DNA from: Chitinophaga nivalis
GTDB lineage: Bacteria; Bacteroidota; Bacteroidia; Chitinophagales; Chitinophagaceae
Assembly: GCF_025989125.1 (NCBI RefSeq)
Contig: NZ_JAPDNR010000001.1
Location: 372,001 to 436,000, forward strand
Direction of reading: 5' to 3'
DNA length: 64,000 nt
Made by a program: the position numbers and the translations under genes. The notes under the pieces are model-generated. The model had not been told where the DNA came from, did not search any database, and saw nothing but the letters and a program-made list of their open reading frames with translations. This document shows, piece by piece, positions 53,000-61,391 of the stretch (position 1 is its first letter; every line of letters begins with the position of its first letter).

Positions 53000-54073
53000 T
53001 TATTCAGGCTTCGCTCCCAGGGCCTTCATAAAACGGAAATGTGATCTTACGGCGCCAGACATTGTGGGAATGGAATGATAAGGCAGATTATGTTCCGCAC
53101 ATTTAGCCGCTACTATTTTGCTGATAGCGGGATAATGCACATGACTGATGCGGGGAAACAGGTGATGTTCTACCTGATAGTTTAATCCGCCTGCAAACCA
53201 GGAAATCAGTTTATGACCAGGAGCAAAATTAGCAGTAGTACGGATCTGGTGAATGGCCCATTCGTTTTCAATGACTTTTGCATCCTCTCCGGCTACTTCA
53301 AAAGTGGTTTCTTCCACCACATGTGCCAGCTGGAAAACAATGGCCAGTGTAAAGCCCATCACCAGGTGCATAACGGTAAAGCCAATGGCCCACGCCTGCC
53401 ATCCAACGATTGCCACCGGCAATGCGATGTAGAATACGATGTACAGTACTTTACTTCCCCAGAAGATCATATGATCGCTCATCTTCATGGGCTGCAGTGG
53501 CGTAGTATATACTTTACGTCCCAGGTATTTCACGAAGTCCATGATAAATACCCAGGCAAAAGAAGAGATAGCATATATAAGAATCACATATATGTGCTGT
53601 ATCCGGTGCATCGGTACCCACTTCTGGGTACTGCACTGCCGCATTAGCGGGCTTTTGGCAATATCATCATCCACACCATCCACGTTGGTGTAGGTATGAT
53701 GGATGATGTTGTGTTTCTGTTTCCAGATGAACGCATTACCACCCAGGGCATTCAGGGAAAGCCCCAGGAAATCATTCACTTTACTATTGGAAGAATAGCT
53801 GCCATGACAGGCATCGTGCATGACGTTAAAACCGATACAGGCCAATACGAAACCCAGTACAGCACATCCTGCCAGGGTTATCAGCGGTGGCGCCGGTGCA
53901 AATAATACCGATAAATACAATAAAACAGCGCCCGGAATCAGCACGGCTGTTTTAACATACAGTTCCCGGTTACCCGTTTTACGGATATTATTTGTTTTGA
54001 AATAGTCCTCTACAGCCAGTTTCAGTGCCGGAAAGAAAAGTGCATTTTTGTTGTTGAAGGTTACCTTTGGCAT
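53000..54073 (-). CDS. Membrane fatty acid desaturase
   Basis: The protein is 357 residues from the ATG at 54073; 22 upstream codons are open but do not resemble the family. The three histidine boxes of the di-iron desaturases are present: HDACHGS, HNIIHHTYTN and QVEHHLFPRISHVHY. Membrane segments lie near residues 35-80 and 160-215. Q in place of the first H of box 3 is the front-end (cytochrome b5-type) pattern, though no b5 domain is fused. It inserts a double bond into an acyl chain, probably for membrane fluidity. Confidence 0.9.
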   Translation of the reverse strand: MPKVTFNNKNALFFPALKLAVEDYFKTNNIRKTGNRELYVKTAVLIPGAVLLYLSVLFAPAPPLITLAGCAVLGFVLACIGFNVMHDACHGSYSSNSKVNDFLGLSLNALGGNAFIWKQKHNIIHHTYTNVDGVDDDIAKSPLMRQCSTQKWVPMHRIQHIYVILIYAISSFAWVFIMDFVKYLGRKVYTTPLQPMKMSDHMIFWGSKVLYIVFYIALPVAIVGWQAWAIGFTVMHLVMGFTLAIVFQLAHVVEETTFEVAGEDAKVIENEWAIHQIRTTANFAPGHKLISWFAGGLNYQVEHHLFPRISHVHYPAISKIVAAKCAEHNLPYHSIPTMSGAVRSHFRFMKALGAKPE

Positions 54074-54455
54074 AATCTTTTTGTTAAGCCGGCATACAGT
54101 TGTAGAATATCCCGGAGGGATACAGTGTGCATATCCCACTGTAAGTAACAGTTTTAAAACCGTAAATCACGGATTTCCGTGACTGGAAAGGCTTATTTAA
54201 CAAATAATTATAGCACAAAAATTTCCGCAAAGTGTACTTGTAGCACAGTTATGGGTATTCAAACCGGGGCTCCTCGCGGCTGCAGCTCTTTTCCCGGACT
54301 AAATGGCCGGCACTACTGCAAAATGGCAGCAAACAATGTATCAGGGTATTTTACGAAGCACGGCAACATGCAGGCAATGACCTATCAGGGGTATGCTGAT
54401 GGTTTGCAGGTATCCGGAGGTGGAATCCGGCGCACGATTTTCCGTTGGCCCCGGC
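54074..54455. other. Intergenic region between desaturase and ECF sigma gene
   Basis: These 382 bp contain no supported gene. Next to the desaturase start are two short palindromes (around 54109-54121, ATCCC-GGA-GGGAT) and a perfect 7-2-7 palindrome at 54167-54182. A clear TAnnTTTG promoter for the desaturase was not found. The half nearer the sigma gene has no visible structure. Confidence 0.6.
54167..54182. promoter_or_regulatory. Palindrome upstream of the desaturase gene
   Basis: TCACGGA-TT-TCCGTGA is perfect. Its position, 94 bp upstream of the desaturase ATG, suits an operator or a leader hairpin. Desaturases are often regulated by temperature or lipid sensors; no such regulator is encoded nearby. 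Confidence 0.4.
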
Positions 54456-54956
54456 TCAATGGCGGGTAATACGTGTTTTCAGCATTTTACGGGCGAAGTG
54501 GATACGACTTTTCACAGTTCCCAGCGGTTCGTTGAGAATGGCGGCAATCTCATAATATTTGTATCCTTCGAAATACAGCAGAAATGGCTGTTTGAAGATA
54601 ACCGGCAGGTTATATACGGCCATTTGTACATCTTTCACCCGGAGATCGGATTCCGCAAAGTTGCCTACTGCTGATGGCTGGTGACTTAACAGATAGTCGC
54701 CGACAGCATTATCCAGTAATCTGTACTGGCGGTTTCCCCGACGGTAATTGTTGATAAAGATGTTGCGCATGATGGTATACAGCCAGGCGCGGATATTGGT
54801 ACCAGCCAGGTATTTATCGCGGTTAGACAAAGCTCTGAACAGGGTTTCCTGATAGAGGTCTTTGGCTGATTCCGCGTCTTTGGTGAGGGTAACGGCGTAT
54901 GGCCGCAGGAAATCAGCATTTCCCAATAACAAATTGTTGAATTCGGTGGATGACAT
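54456..54956 (-). CDS. ECF sigma factor without adjacent anti-sigma factor
   Basis: The protein is 166 residues from the ATG at 54956 (13 more codons are open upstream). Region 2 is FLRPYAVTLTKDAESAKDLY ... ALSNRDKY, with IRAWLYTIMRNIFINNYRR. Region 4 is FLLYFEGYKYYEIAAILNEP ... TVKSRIHFAR. This RpoE-like type is common in the phylum. Unlike the first sigma gene in the window, no fecR or zinc anti-sigma gene is next to it, so its control is unknown. Confidence 0.9.
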   Translation of the reverse strand: MSSTEFNNLLLGNADFLRPYAVTLTKDAESAKDLYQETLFRALSNRDKYLAGTNIRAWLYTIMRNIFINNYRRGNRQYRLLDNAVGDYLLSHQPSAVGNFAESDLRVKDVQMAVYNLPVIFKQPFLLYFEGYKYYEIAAILNEPLGTVKSRIHFARKMLKTRITRH

Positions 54957-55260
54957 AACGGTTAACTTTAATTGATTGATAATAAGCCACAGCAAAGGCT
55001 GCCTTCAAACAGGCCGGAGGAAAGGAATAAGGCTGTTACGACGGACATGGGGTGAATACCGGATTATACCTATAACCGGGACATAGACCCCAGGCGGCAT
55101 CAATAGCCTTAATAACCGGCTTCAACAGGCATTCTTGCCAGTTTTTTTGTTTTCATCGTGTAAGCGTTTTAGTTAGAAAATAAACAAGCATATGGGGTAA
55201 TTAGAATGACAACAGGGCGAACGGTCTTTAATTCAAATATTGGAAGGTTGTAACTATAAC
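54957..55260. other. Intergenic region between ECF sigma and HdeD-like genes
   Basis: These 304 bp hold no clear gene. A 15-codon minus-strand open frame (55109-55156, starting MKTKKLARM) is present but has no supporting evidence. A good TAnnTTTG promoter was not seen for the sigma gene. Confidence 0.55.
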
Positions 55261-55791
55261 TCAACGTTTGCGCAGCCGTAACGACAAAGAGATCAACATG
55301 ACACCTGATACCACCGCGTAGATACCGAATAACCAGGTAAGCGTTACTGCTGCTGCCACCGGATTGGAAAAAAGTAATAAACCAAAGATAACTGTGAGGC
55401 AACCACCTGCGATATACCAGCCTTCACCGGTGATTACTTTTCTTAATCTGATAGCAATAATGATTTCAATAAGTCCGGCCAGAATGGCCCAGAAGGCCGC
55501 CAGATAAATCAGGGCTGCTCCTGTAATAAAAGGATTATAGAAGGTAAGGATACCTAATATAACACCGGCAATACCGGATAGCAGGAATATACCCCAGTTT
55601 TCATTTGTTTTGCGGGCCGCTACCGCTCCGATGATAGCAAAGATGCCCGCTATTAATAAATAGGCTCCTATAAAAATGATAAAGGTTGTAAAAGTTACGC
55701 CTGGCCAGCATATAGCCAGGATGCCCAACAGCAGCGCAAACAAACCTCTTAGTAAGAAGATCCACCAGTAAGCGTTAAAAAAATTATGCAT
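55261..55791 (-). CDS. HdeD family (DUF308) membrane protein
   Basis: The protein is 176 residues made of six hydrophobic helices in three repeats. The repeat unit is seen in WWIFLLRGLFALLLGILAIC, then IFLLSGIAGVILGILTFYNP and GWYIAGGCLTVIFGLLLFSN. This matches HdeD, an acid-resistance protein of Escherichia coli with unclear mechanism. Nothing nearby points to acid stress. Confidence 0.87.
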   Translation of the reverse strand: MHNFFNAYWWIFLLRGLFALLLGILAICWPGVTFTTFIIFIGAYLLIAGIFAIIGAVAARKTNENWGIFLLSGIAGVILGILTFYNPFITGAALIYLAAFWAILAGLIEIIIAIRLRKVITGEGWYIAGGCLTVIFGLLLFSNPVAAAVTLTWLFGIYAVVSGVMLISLSLRLRKR

Positions 55792-56441
55792 GCATTCTCA
55801 ATTTATAATTTCGCAATGAGCAGCTTCAACATGGCAGGGGTATATACAATCGCGTATATTATAAATAGGATTTCCGTTTCATACATTTTGAACAACCAGG
55901 ATAGCCTAAAGCTCTATTCTCTATTGCAATGCTCGTGCATACTATGTAGCTCCGTTACAACATGACACCGAAGTGCCTGCGGACAAACACCTCAAAGGAT
56001 AATAAAGGCTCAACACATACAAGGTGGCGGTGTTTTCATAAATGGTAATTTATATGTTTATCAAATAACGGGGCACAAGAGACGACGTATTTTCTTATTC
56101 ACCGCCTGATACTATAAATACCGATTGAACAACAACAGCTTAGTTAAAAATGTTTAATGGGGAGCCAGCTCTCGACTAAAAAATAATCCGCCTGTAACGA
56201 ACAACTTATCACACGATGATTCATTCATTATTCGAACAAAACAAAAGACACGTATTGATTCTTAAGGCTAATGGACTCTATACACAATTTATAAAATTTT
56301 GTTAAAAAAACAAAACCTTTTTCGCCAATAACTATATAATCTACAGAAACTTAACATTGGCAATAACTGCCATGGCTATACGAAATTATTAACACGAAAA
56401 TGATCAGCACGCTTTTAATAAGCCAGTAGCGGGCTATCAGG
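55792..56441. other. 650-bp gene-free region
   Basis: No open frame with a plausible start and length was seen on either strand. The right half is AT-rich. A weak hairpin with a T-run lies at 56297-56315, and a hairpin overlapping the M28 stop codon lies at about 56416-56446. No promoter with both elements was recognised. It is the longest empty stretch of the window. Confidence 0.6.
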
Positions 56442-57980
56442 CTATTCTTCATGCCTGTCTACTACCGGACGCAGCTCCCTGTTCGCAATATCCCAGGCAG
56501 TATAGAAAACAAGCTGTGCCCTTCTGGTCAACAGATCGAAATTGATTTTATCTACCGTATCCGTGTGCTGATGATAGTCGGCGTGTGTACCGTTGAAGTA
56601 AAATATGATGGGAATATTATGTTGTGCAAACATGTAATGATCGGAGCGATAATAAAACGCTTCCGGATCATCGGGACTGTTATACTTATAATCCAGTTGC
56701 AAACCGGTATAGGTATCATTGGCTTTTTCATTGATCGGACGTAACTCGGAGCTGAGTTTGTTATCTCCGATGATGTATACGTAGTTCGTATCTTTTTCAT
56801 GCGCCGGATCAATCCGGCCTATCATATCTATATTCAGGTCTACCACGGTTTGTGCCAGTGGATATACCGGATGTGAAGTATAATACTTGGATCCCAGCAA
56901 TCCTTTTTCTTCTCCCGATACGGTCATAAACACCATACTGCGGCGCGGGCCATGGCCTTCTCTTTTAGCCTGTGCAAAAGCAGCGGCAATGGAAATCACG
57001 GCACTGGTACCGGAACCATCGTCATCTGCGCCATAGAATATTTTATCACCCCGCTGACCCAGATGATCGAAATGTGCGGTGATGAAAACGATTTCGTCTT
57101 TTTTATCGGAGCCTTCCAGATAGCCCAGTACATTACAGGGACGCAGGGTCATAAATTCCTTCCGGAATAAAATATGGATACCCGTATCAATCATCGCCGG
57201 TTTTCTTTTTCCACTATGGATATCGGCCAATAAACTGTCGCTTTCGCCAATGCCGAGGATCACGGCTGCCATCGCCGGCGACACAAAGTACACATTCAGT
57301 GCGCGAACAATGGTATCGCGCTCCAGATAGGTACCTGTTTTACGCAGCTGACGCTGATCCAACGCGCGGTACCGATCTACTGCGGGTGTAATCACCAGTA
57401 AAGCACGGGCGCCTTTTTCCTTTGCCACCTTGATTTTATCTATCAACCGGCTTTTGTCGGCAGCAATGCCCGGCACAGTGCCTTCCCGGATCAACACCAC
57501 GCCATTGCTGGCGTCCAGGTTGCGGTAATCATCCCGGCCATCTGCCACAATTCCATATCCGGCAAATACCACTTTTGCGGTGGCAATATCATCTTCGTGA
57601 CTGGTACGCAGGTCTGCTATAAAGCCATCTCCATATTCAAATGTTTTTCCTCTTACAGTCATGGTGCCCTGTTTCAGGCTATCGGAATACAACGGGTAAT
57701 GTTGTTCCCATTTACCCTGTACACCTGGTTGCAGCCCAATTTCCCGAAACTGGCCGGCAATATAGGCGGCCGCTCTTTCCTGACCACGGGTAGCTGTTTC
57801 ACGACCTTCCATCTCCGGCCCTGCAATGATATACAGTTGTTTTTTCAAGGCAGCATTGGTAATGGTTGTCCCATATTTTTCTGCCACGGAGCTTTTGGCG
57901 GCGGGATGTGGTTTGTTATCCTGCGCGTGCGCAGCAGCCGAGAGTAAGATACAGGCAATAATAACCCGGAAGACGCTCAT
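56442..57980 (-). CDS. M28 family metallopeptidase (secreted aminopeptidase-like)
   Basis: The protein is 512 residues from the ATG at 57980, which begins a signal peptide (SVFRVIIACILLSAAAHAQ). A PA-type insert (about 140-260; DASNGVVLIREGTVPG) precedes the zinc site. Ligands are in TAHFDHLGQ, YGADDDGSGTSAV, GEEKGLLGSKYY (catalytic Glu), NIDMIGR and the terminal His in YHQHTDT. It is shorter than the other M28 protein in the window and lacks its C-terminal dimerisation domain. Confidence 0.92.
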   Translation of the reverse strand: MSVFRVIIACILLSAAAHAQDNKPHPAAKSSVAEKYGTTITNAALKKQLYIIAGPEMEGRETATRGQERAAAYIAGQFREIGLQPGVQGKWEQHYPLYSDSLKQGTMTVRGKTFEYGDGFIADLRTSHEDDIATAKVVFAGYGIVADGRDDYRNLDASNGVVLIREGTVPGIAADKSRLIDKIKVAKEKGARALLVITPAVDRYRALDQRQLRKTGTYLERDTIVRALNVYFVSPAMAAVILGIGESDSLLADIHSGKRKPAMIDTGIHILFRKEFMTLRPCNVLGYLEGSDKKDEIVFITAHFDHLGQRGDKIFYGADDDGSGTSAVISIAAAFAQAKREGHGPRRSMVFMTVSGEEKGLLGSKYYTSHPVYPLAQTVVDLNIDMIGRIDPAHEKDTNYVYIIGDNKLSSELRPINEKANDTYTGLQLDYKYNSPDDPEAFYYRSDHYMFAQHNIPIIFYFNGTHADYHQHTDTVDKINFDLLTRRAQLVFYTAWDIANRELRPVVDRHEE

Positions 57981-58030
57981 GATAGTCAGATTATGGTTAG
58001 ATGTCGGGGATGGATAGTTGCTCATAAACG

Positions 58031-58057
58031 AAGAGCCGGAAAATATTTCCGGCTCTT
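58031..58057. terminator. Terminator after rpiB
   Basis: The 12-bp perfect arms (58031-58042 and 58046-58057) enclose a 3-base loop. It lies 58 bp past the rpiB stop on the minus strand and upstream of the M28 gene. Confidence 0.8.
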
Positions 58058-58115
58058 TAATATTACAACAATTTCGTGTACTCGTAAAGGTAAAAATGAG
58101 GTATGGTCTGCACGA

Positions 58116-58574
58116 TTACAGGCAGGCCATTTTACTTACCCGGTTCTGATGACGGCCACCTTCAAATGGCGTGTCTATAAATACATCTACCATTTGTTTG
58201 GCTACAGCTGTATCTACAAAGCGGGCCGGTATGCACAATACATTTGCATTGTTGTGGGAACGTGCCAGTCTGGCCAGTTCTTCTCCCCAGCAAATAGCTG
58301 CACGTATACCCTGGTGTTTATTGGCTGTAATAGCCACGCCGTTGGCGCTTCCACAGATCAGGATACCAACACCGGCAGTACCTCTTTCCACCGCAGTGGC
58401 TACCGGATGGGCATAATCAGGATAATCCACTGATTCACCGGAATGGGTGCCATAGTCTTTTACCTGGAGGCCTTTTGCTTCCAGGTAGGATATTACTTCT
58501 TCTTTATACTCAAATCCTGCATGGTCTGCTCCAATGGCTACAGGCAACGCCAGGTTAAAAGTAGTATGTTCCAT
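58116..58574 (-). CDS. rpiB: Ribose-5-phosphate isomerase B
   Basis: The protein is 152 residues from the ATG at 58574; the eight codons before it are not conserved-looking. It interconverts ribose-5-phosphate and ribulose-5-phosphate. Motifs are GADHAGFEYKE, LICGSANGVAITANK (catalytic cysteine), ARSHNNANVL and EGGRHQNRV. It is 25 bp downstream of tatC and is probably in the same transcript. Confidence 0.93.
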   Translation of the reverse strand: MEHTTFNLALPVAIGADHAGFEYKEEVISYLEAKGLQVKDYGTHSGESVDYPDYAHPVATAVERGTAGVGILICGSANGVAITANKHQGIRAAICWGEELARLARSHNNANVLCIPARFVDTAVAKQMVDVFIDTPFEGGRHQNRVSKMACL

Positions 58575-58599
58575 ATCAGTATAGTTTACAGTTAACAAA

Positions 58600-59457
58600 T
58601 TAAGACCACTCTTCTACTTCCGGTTTGGCCAGTTTGTTTTCCCGGTCTTTCAGTGCTTTCTTGGATATAAAGATACTGATTTCGTAAAGACAGTACAGCG
58701 GCACAAATACGATCAGCTGATCTACCAGATCGGGTGGTGTAATCACCGCAGCCAGGATCAGGATCACTACAATTGCATGGCGTCTGTAGGAACGCAGAAA
58801 AGCAGGTGTCAGTATTCCCAGCTTGGTCAGGAAAAATACCAGGATAGGCAATTCAAATAATAATCCCATCCCCAGTATGATCTGTGTCATCAGATCAAAA
58901 TAATCATCAATAAAAAACTGGTTAATCGCTTTATCTGTTACCGTATAGGAAGCCAGGAAGTTAATAGTGAAAGGCGCCATCAGGAAATAGGCGAATGCAA
59001 TTCCCAGGAAAAACTGAAACGATACCCAAAAGATCACACCTCTTGCTCCTTTCAGTTCTTTTTCTTTCAACGCAGGTTTTACAAAGCGCCAGAATTCCCA
59101 GAAGATATAAGGGAATGCACATACGAAGCCGATGATGAAAGCCAGTTTGAACTGCAACATAATCTGTCCGACCATCTTAAAGTTCTGGAACTGTACTTTC
59201 ACCGGTGTAATACACAGGTTATCTCCCAGCCCTACGAGGTGGCTCAGTTTACAGAGAACGATATAAGAAGGGAAATCAGCGTTGGTGGGTCCGAAAATTA
59301 CATTATCCAGAATCTCCTTTGTATAAACAAATCCAATTATGCTGAATGCGACCAGTGCAAGTGCTGCTCTAACCAGGTGCCACCGGAGATCTTCCAGGTG
59401 GTCAAAGAAAGACATTTCTGCCTTGTCGTCGTTATTGGAGAAAATTTTCTTTAACAT
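58600..59457 (-). CDS. tatC: Sec-independent protein translocase TatC
   Basis: The protein is 285 residues with six membrane segments. It starts with the conserved SFFDHLEDLRWHLVRAALAL. FPYIFWEFWRFVKPALKEKE, the glutamate-bearing MGLLFELPILVFFL, and VITPPDLVDQLIVFVPLYCL follow. TatC recognises twin-arginine signal peptides in the inner membrane. No tatA is adjacent. The Tat-type oxidoreductase at 5.8-7.2 kb is an expected substrate. Confidence 0.95.
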   Translation of the reverse strand: MLKKIFSNNDDKAEMSFFDHLEDLRWHLVRAALALVAFSIIGFVYTKEILDNVIFGPTNADFPSYIVLCKLSHLVGLGDNLCITPVKVQFQNFKMVGQIMLQFKLAFIIGFVCAFPYIFWEFWRFVKPALKEKELKGARGVIFWVSFQFFLGIAFAYFLMAPFTINFLASYTVTDKAINQFFIDDYFDLMTQIILGMGLLFELPILVFFLTKLGILTPAFLRSYRRHAIVVILILAAVITPPDLVDQLIVFVPLYCLYEISIFISKKALKDRENKLAKPEVEEWS

Positions 59458-59505
59458 GCTTAATATGATCGATCAATATTGAAAACAGATTCTTGTTCAA
59501 GATCA

Positions 59506-59513
59506 CAAATATA
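59506..59513 (-). promoter_or_regulatory. Putative -7 element for tatC-rpiB
   Basis: The minus strand reads TATATTTG followed by TGATC, 48 bp upstream of the tatC ATG. It matches TAnnTTTG exactly; the -33 TTG is not at the standard spacing (nearest is 14 bp away). Confidence 0.55.
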
Positions 59514-59665
59514 GCGGTTGAACACAACAAATAACAGCGGTTGGCCGATAAAGCCACTGTTTTAATTGTCTTTTAAATCTGTATGTAATAGCTGTAAACG
59601 CTTTAGTGAATGCTAAGGGAGCTGATATCGTATAGGTGAAAGCGTAGTGAGTGAAGCGTTAGGGC

Positions 59666-59836
59666 AAAAAAAAGAGCCAGCCCGAGAAGAATCAAGAGCC
59701 GGCCTTTCATCCATTGTTTGTTAACCCCAAAAAAGTTGAATTCGAGAATGTCTTTAGCTTCCAGTTTGTCGTACTTACCTAATTGATGGCAAGCGTTCAG
59801 AATAAGTAAGAGTCGCTGGATGCGTTTTTTATATTG
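59666..59836 (-). ncRNA. Candidate small RNA gene with own promoter and terminator
   Basis: A full promoter match ends at 59842. A rho-independent terminator lies at 59666-59703: stem 59696-59703 with 59676-59683, eight base pairs including two G-U pairs, a 12-base loop, then eight U. This would define an RNA of about 170 nt on the minus strand. The region has no frame with a normal start that spans it. An unbroken 94-codon frame runs through it but has no ATG before the last 35 codons. The alternative is an unrecognised small protein with a non-ATG start. The 3' part could also be the terminator of something else. Confidence 0.5.
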
Positions 59837-59841
59837 TAATA

Positions 59842-59871
59842 CAAAAATAACAAGAATTATTTTATTATCAA
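59842..59871 (-). promoter_or_regulatory. Promoter of the candidate small RNA
   Basis: On the minus strand, TTG (59869-59871) is followed after exactly 19 bp by TATTTTTG (59842-59849). It is the best match in the window to the Bacteroidota primary-sigma consensus. No conventional gene start follows within 100 bp. Confidence 0.7.
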
Positions 59872-60080
59872 TGTTGGAACACTTTTTTTACAACCTTTTA
59901 ACAAAAATCAAATCATTGTGTTACATCATCTATGGCAAATGTATACAATCCGTGTTAAATTCCTACTACTTTTTTGAAAAACGTTTTAGCAAAATTGTTA
60001 TTGGCTCGTTAATATCTAATATTATACAATTTCTTATATCATATTAATATCCGATAAGTCAGCATTATTGGTTAGTATTC
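59872..60080. other. AT-rich gap between candidate small RNA and CorC-type gene
   Basis: No supported gene is present. A 75-codon plus-strand frame overlaps the region but is AT-driven and lacks any family signature. No hairpin with a T-run for the CorC gene was recognised. Confidence 0.5.
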
Positions 60081-61349
60081 CTATACCAAAATCTTCATCT
60101 TCACCATCTCAATCCGCGTGTCTGTTACGTTTAGAATATCAAACTCATAATCATCAATGATAATCCTTTCCTTAATCTTCGGAATGGTTTCATGGTGATT
60201 AATGATGTAACCGGACAGTGTTTCACTTTCATCTTCGGGGAAGTCGAGCTCATATTTCTCGTTCAAATAATCTAGCTCCAGTCTTCCGGAAAAAATGTAT
60301 TCTTTTTCTGCAATCTGTTTTTCTACAAATTCTTCTTCATCGTGTTCATCTTTGATTTCACCAAAGATTTCCTCCAGTACATCTTCAATGGTCACGATAC
60401 CTGCAGTGCCACCAAATTCATCCACTACCCACGCGATGCTCTTGCGTTCTTTATTGAACTTGCTCAGCAGATCAATGGCACTCATGGTTTCCGGCACGGC
60501 CAATATAGGATGGATAATGCTGTTGATATCCTTCGGCGCCTTGAACATATCCAACTGATGAATATACCCCAGGATATTGTCGATGCTGCCTTCATAGATA
60601 ATAATCTTAGACAGTTTCGTATCCATGAATTTATCCCGTGCATCTGTAATAGGCCGTTGAATTTCCAGCGCTTCAATTTCTTTACGCGGGATAAGACAGC
60701 CCCTGATTTTTACGTGCGCAAGCGACAGGGCATTCTCAAACAGTTCTGTATTCAGCTCCTGATTTTCGCCCAGGTGTTGCTGCGACTGCCGGATGAAATG
60801 CTCTACATCCACGCGGGTAAAGGATTCCCGGGTATCCAGTATGCGTACGTTAAACAGGTATTTCAACATCCACTCGGATATTGATACGAGTACATTCCCT
60901 ATTATATATAATGGCTTTGCCACTAAAGAAATAGGTAATGCGAAAAAACTCAGTAATGTTTCCGGTCTTGACCGGAATACTGCCCTTGGAATAAAGAATC
61001 CCAAAAACAGGATCACCAGCGAGGCCAGTAATATTTCCAGGAAAATGACCAGCGGCAGCATTTTCGCAGTTTCTGCCGTGGCTGCATTGGCTTCCCAGAC
61101 CGGCTGAAAAACCCCTGCTACCAGAATACTGTAGATGACTACTGTAATCGTCAGTCCTACCAGGCTGGTTGCCAGAAAGCGGCTGGGATTCTCATTGAAT
61201 CCAGCTAATATTTTACCTGTAGCCCGCCCCTGCTTTTTCTTGAGTTCAATGCTCAACTTATTAACGTTGGCAAATGCAGCCTCAATTCCGGCGAAGAAGC
61301 CTGTCAGCAATACCAGGAAAACCAAAATAATGATTGTGTATCCGTCCAT
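60081..61349 (-). CDS. CNNM/CorC-type CBS domain membrane protein
   Basis: The protein is 422 residues. The N-terminal DUF21 domain (about 1-190) has membrane segments and begins with GFFAGIEAAFANVNKLSIEL. A pair of CBS motifs follows (about 205-330; RKEIEALEIQRPITDARDKF, WVVDEFGGTAGIVTIEDVLE). A C-terminal CorC_HlyC domain closes the protein (about 345-420). CNNM-like proteins are linked to magnesium and cobalt efflux. The annotation hemolysin, sometimes used for this family, is historical and not supported. A TAnnTTTG-like box lies 6 bp before the ATG. Confidence 0.9.
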   Translation of the reverse strand: MDGYTIIILVFLVLLTGFFAGIEAAFANVNKLSIELKKKQGRATGKILAGFNENPSRFLATSLVGLTITVVIYSILVAGVFQPVWEANAATAETAKMLPLVIFLEILLASLVILFLGFFIPRAVFRSRPETLLSFFALPISLVAKPLYIIGNVLVSISEWMLKYLFNVRILDTRESFTRVDVEHFIRQSQQHLGENQELNTELFENALSLAHVKIRGCLIPRKEIEALEIQRPITDARDKFMDTKLSKIIIYEGSIDNILGYIHQLDMFKAPKDINSIIHPILAVPETMSAIDLLSKFNKERKSIAWVVDEFGGTAGIVTIEDVLEEIFGEIKDEHDEEEFVEKQIAEKEYIFSGRLELDYLNEKYELDFPEDESETLSGYIINHHETIPKIKERIIIDDYEFDILNVTDTRIEMVKMKILV

Positions 61350-61354
61350 CCTAA

Positions 61355-61362
61355 CAAAAATA
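61355..61362 (-). promoter_or_regulatory. TAnnTTTG box next to the CorC-type start codon
   Basis: On the minus strand TATTTTTG lies 5 bp upstream of the ATG at 61349. If used, the mRNA would be leaderless or nearly so. The box could instead be a chance match in an A-rich stretch. Confidence 0.3.
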
Positions 61363-61391
61363 ATGAATTAGGGAAACCAACGATCACGCAG

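Noticed and set aside
54179..54469. A 96-codon plus-strand frame next to the desaturase
   Set aside because: It has no recognisable domain, cysteine- and glycine-rich random composition, and overlaps the end of the ECF sigma gene on the other strand.
59606..59887. A 94-codon minus-strand frame across the candidate small RNA
   Set aside because: It has no ATG until the last 35 codons, and a promoter and intrinsic terminator lie inside it. I prefer the small RNA reading, but keep it as the stated alternative.
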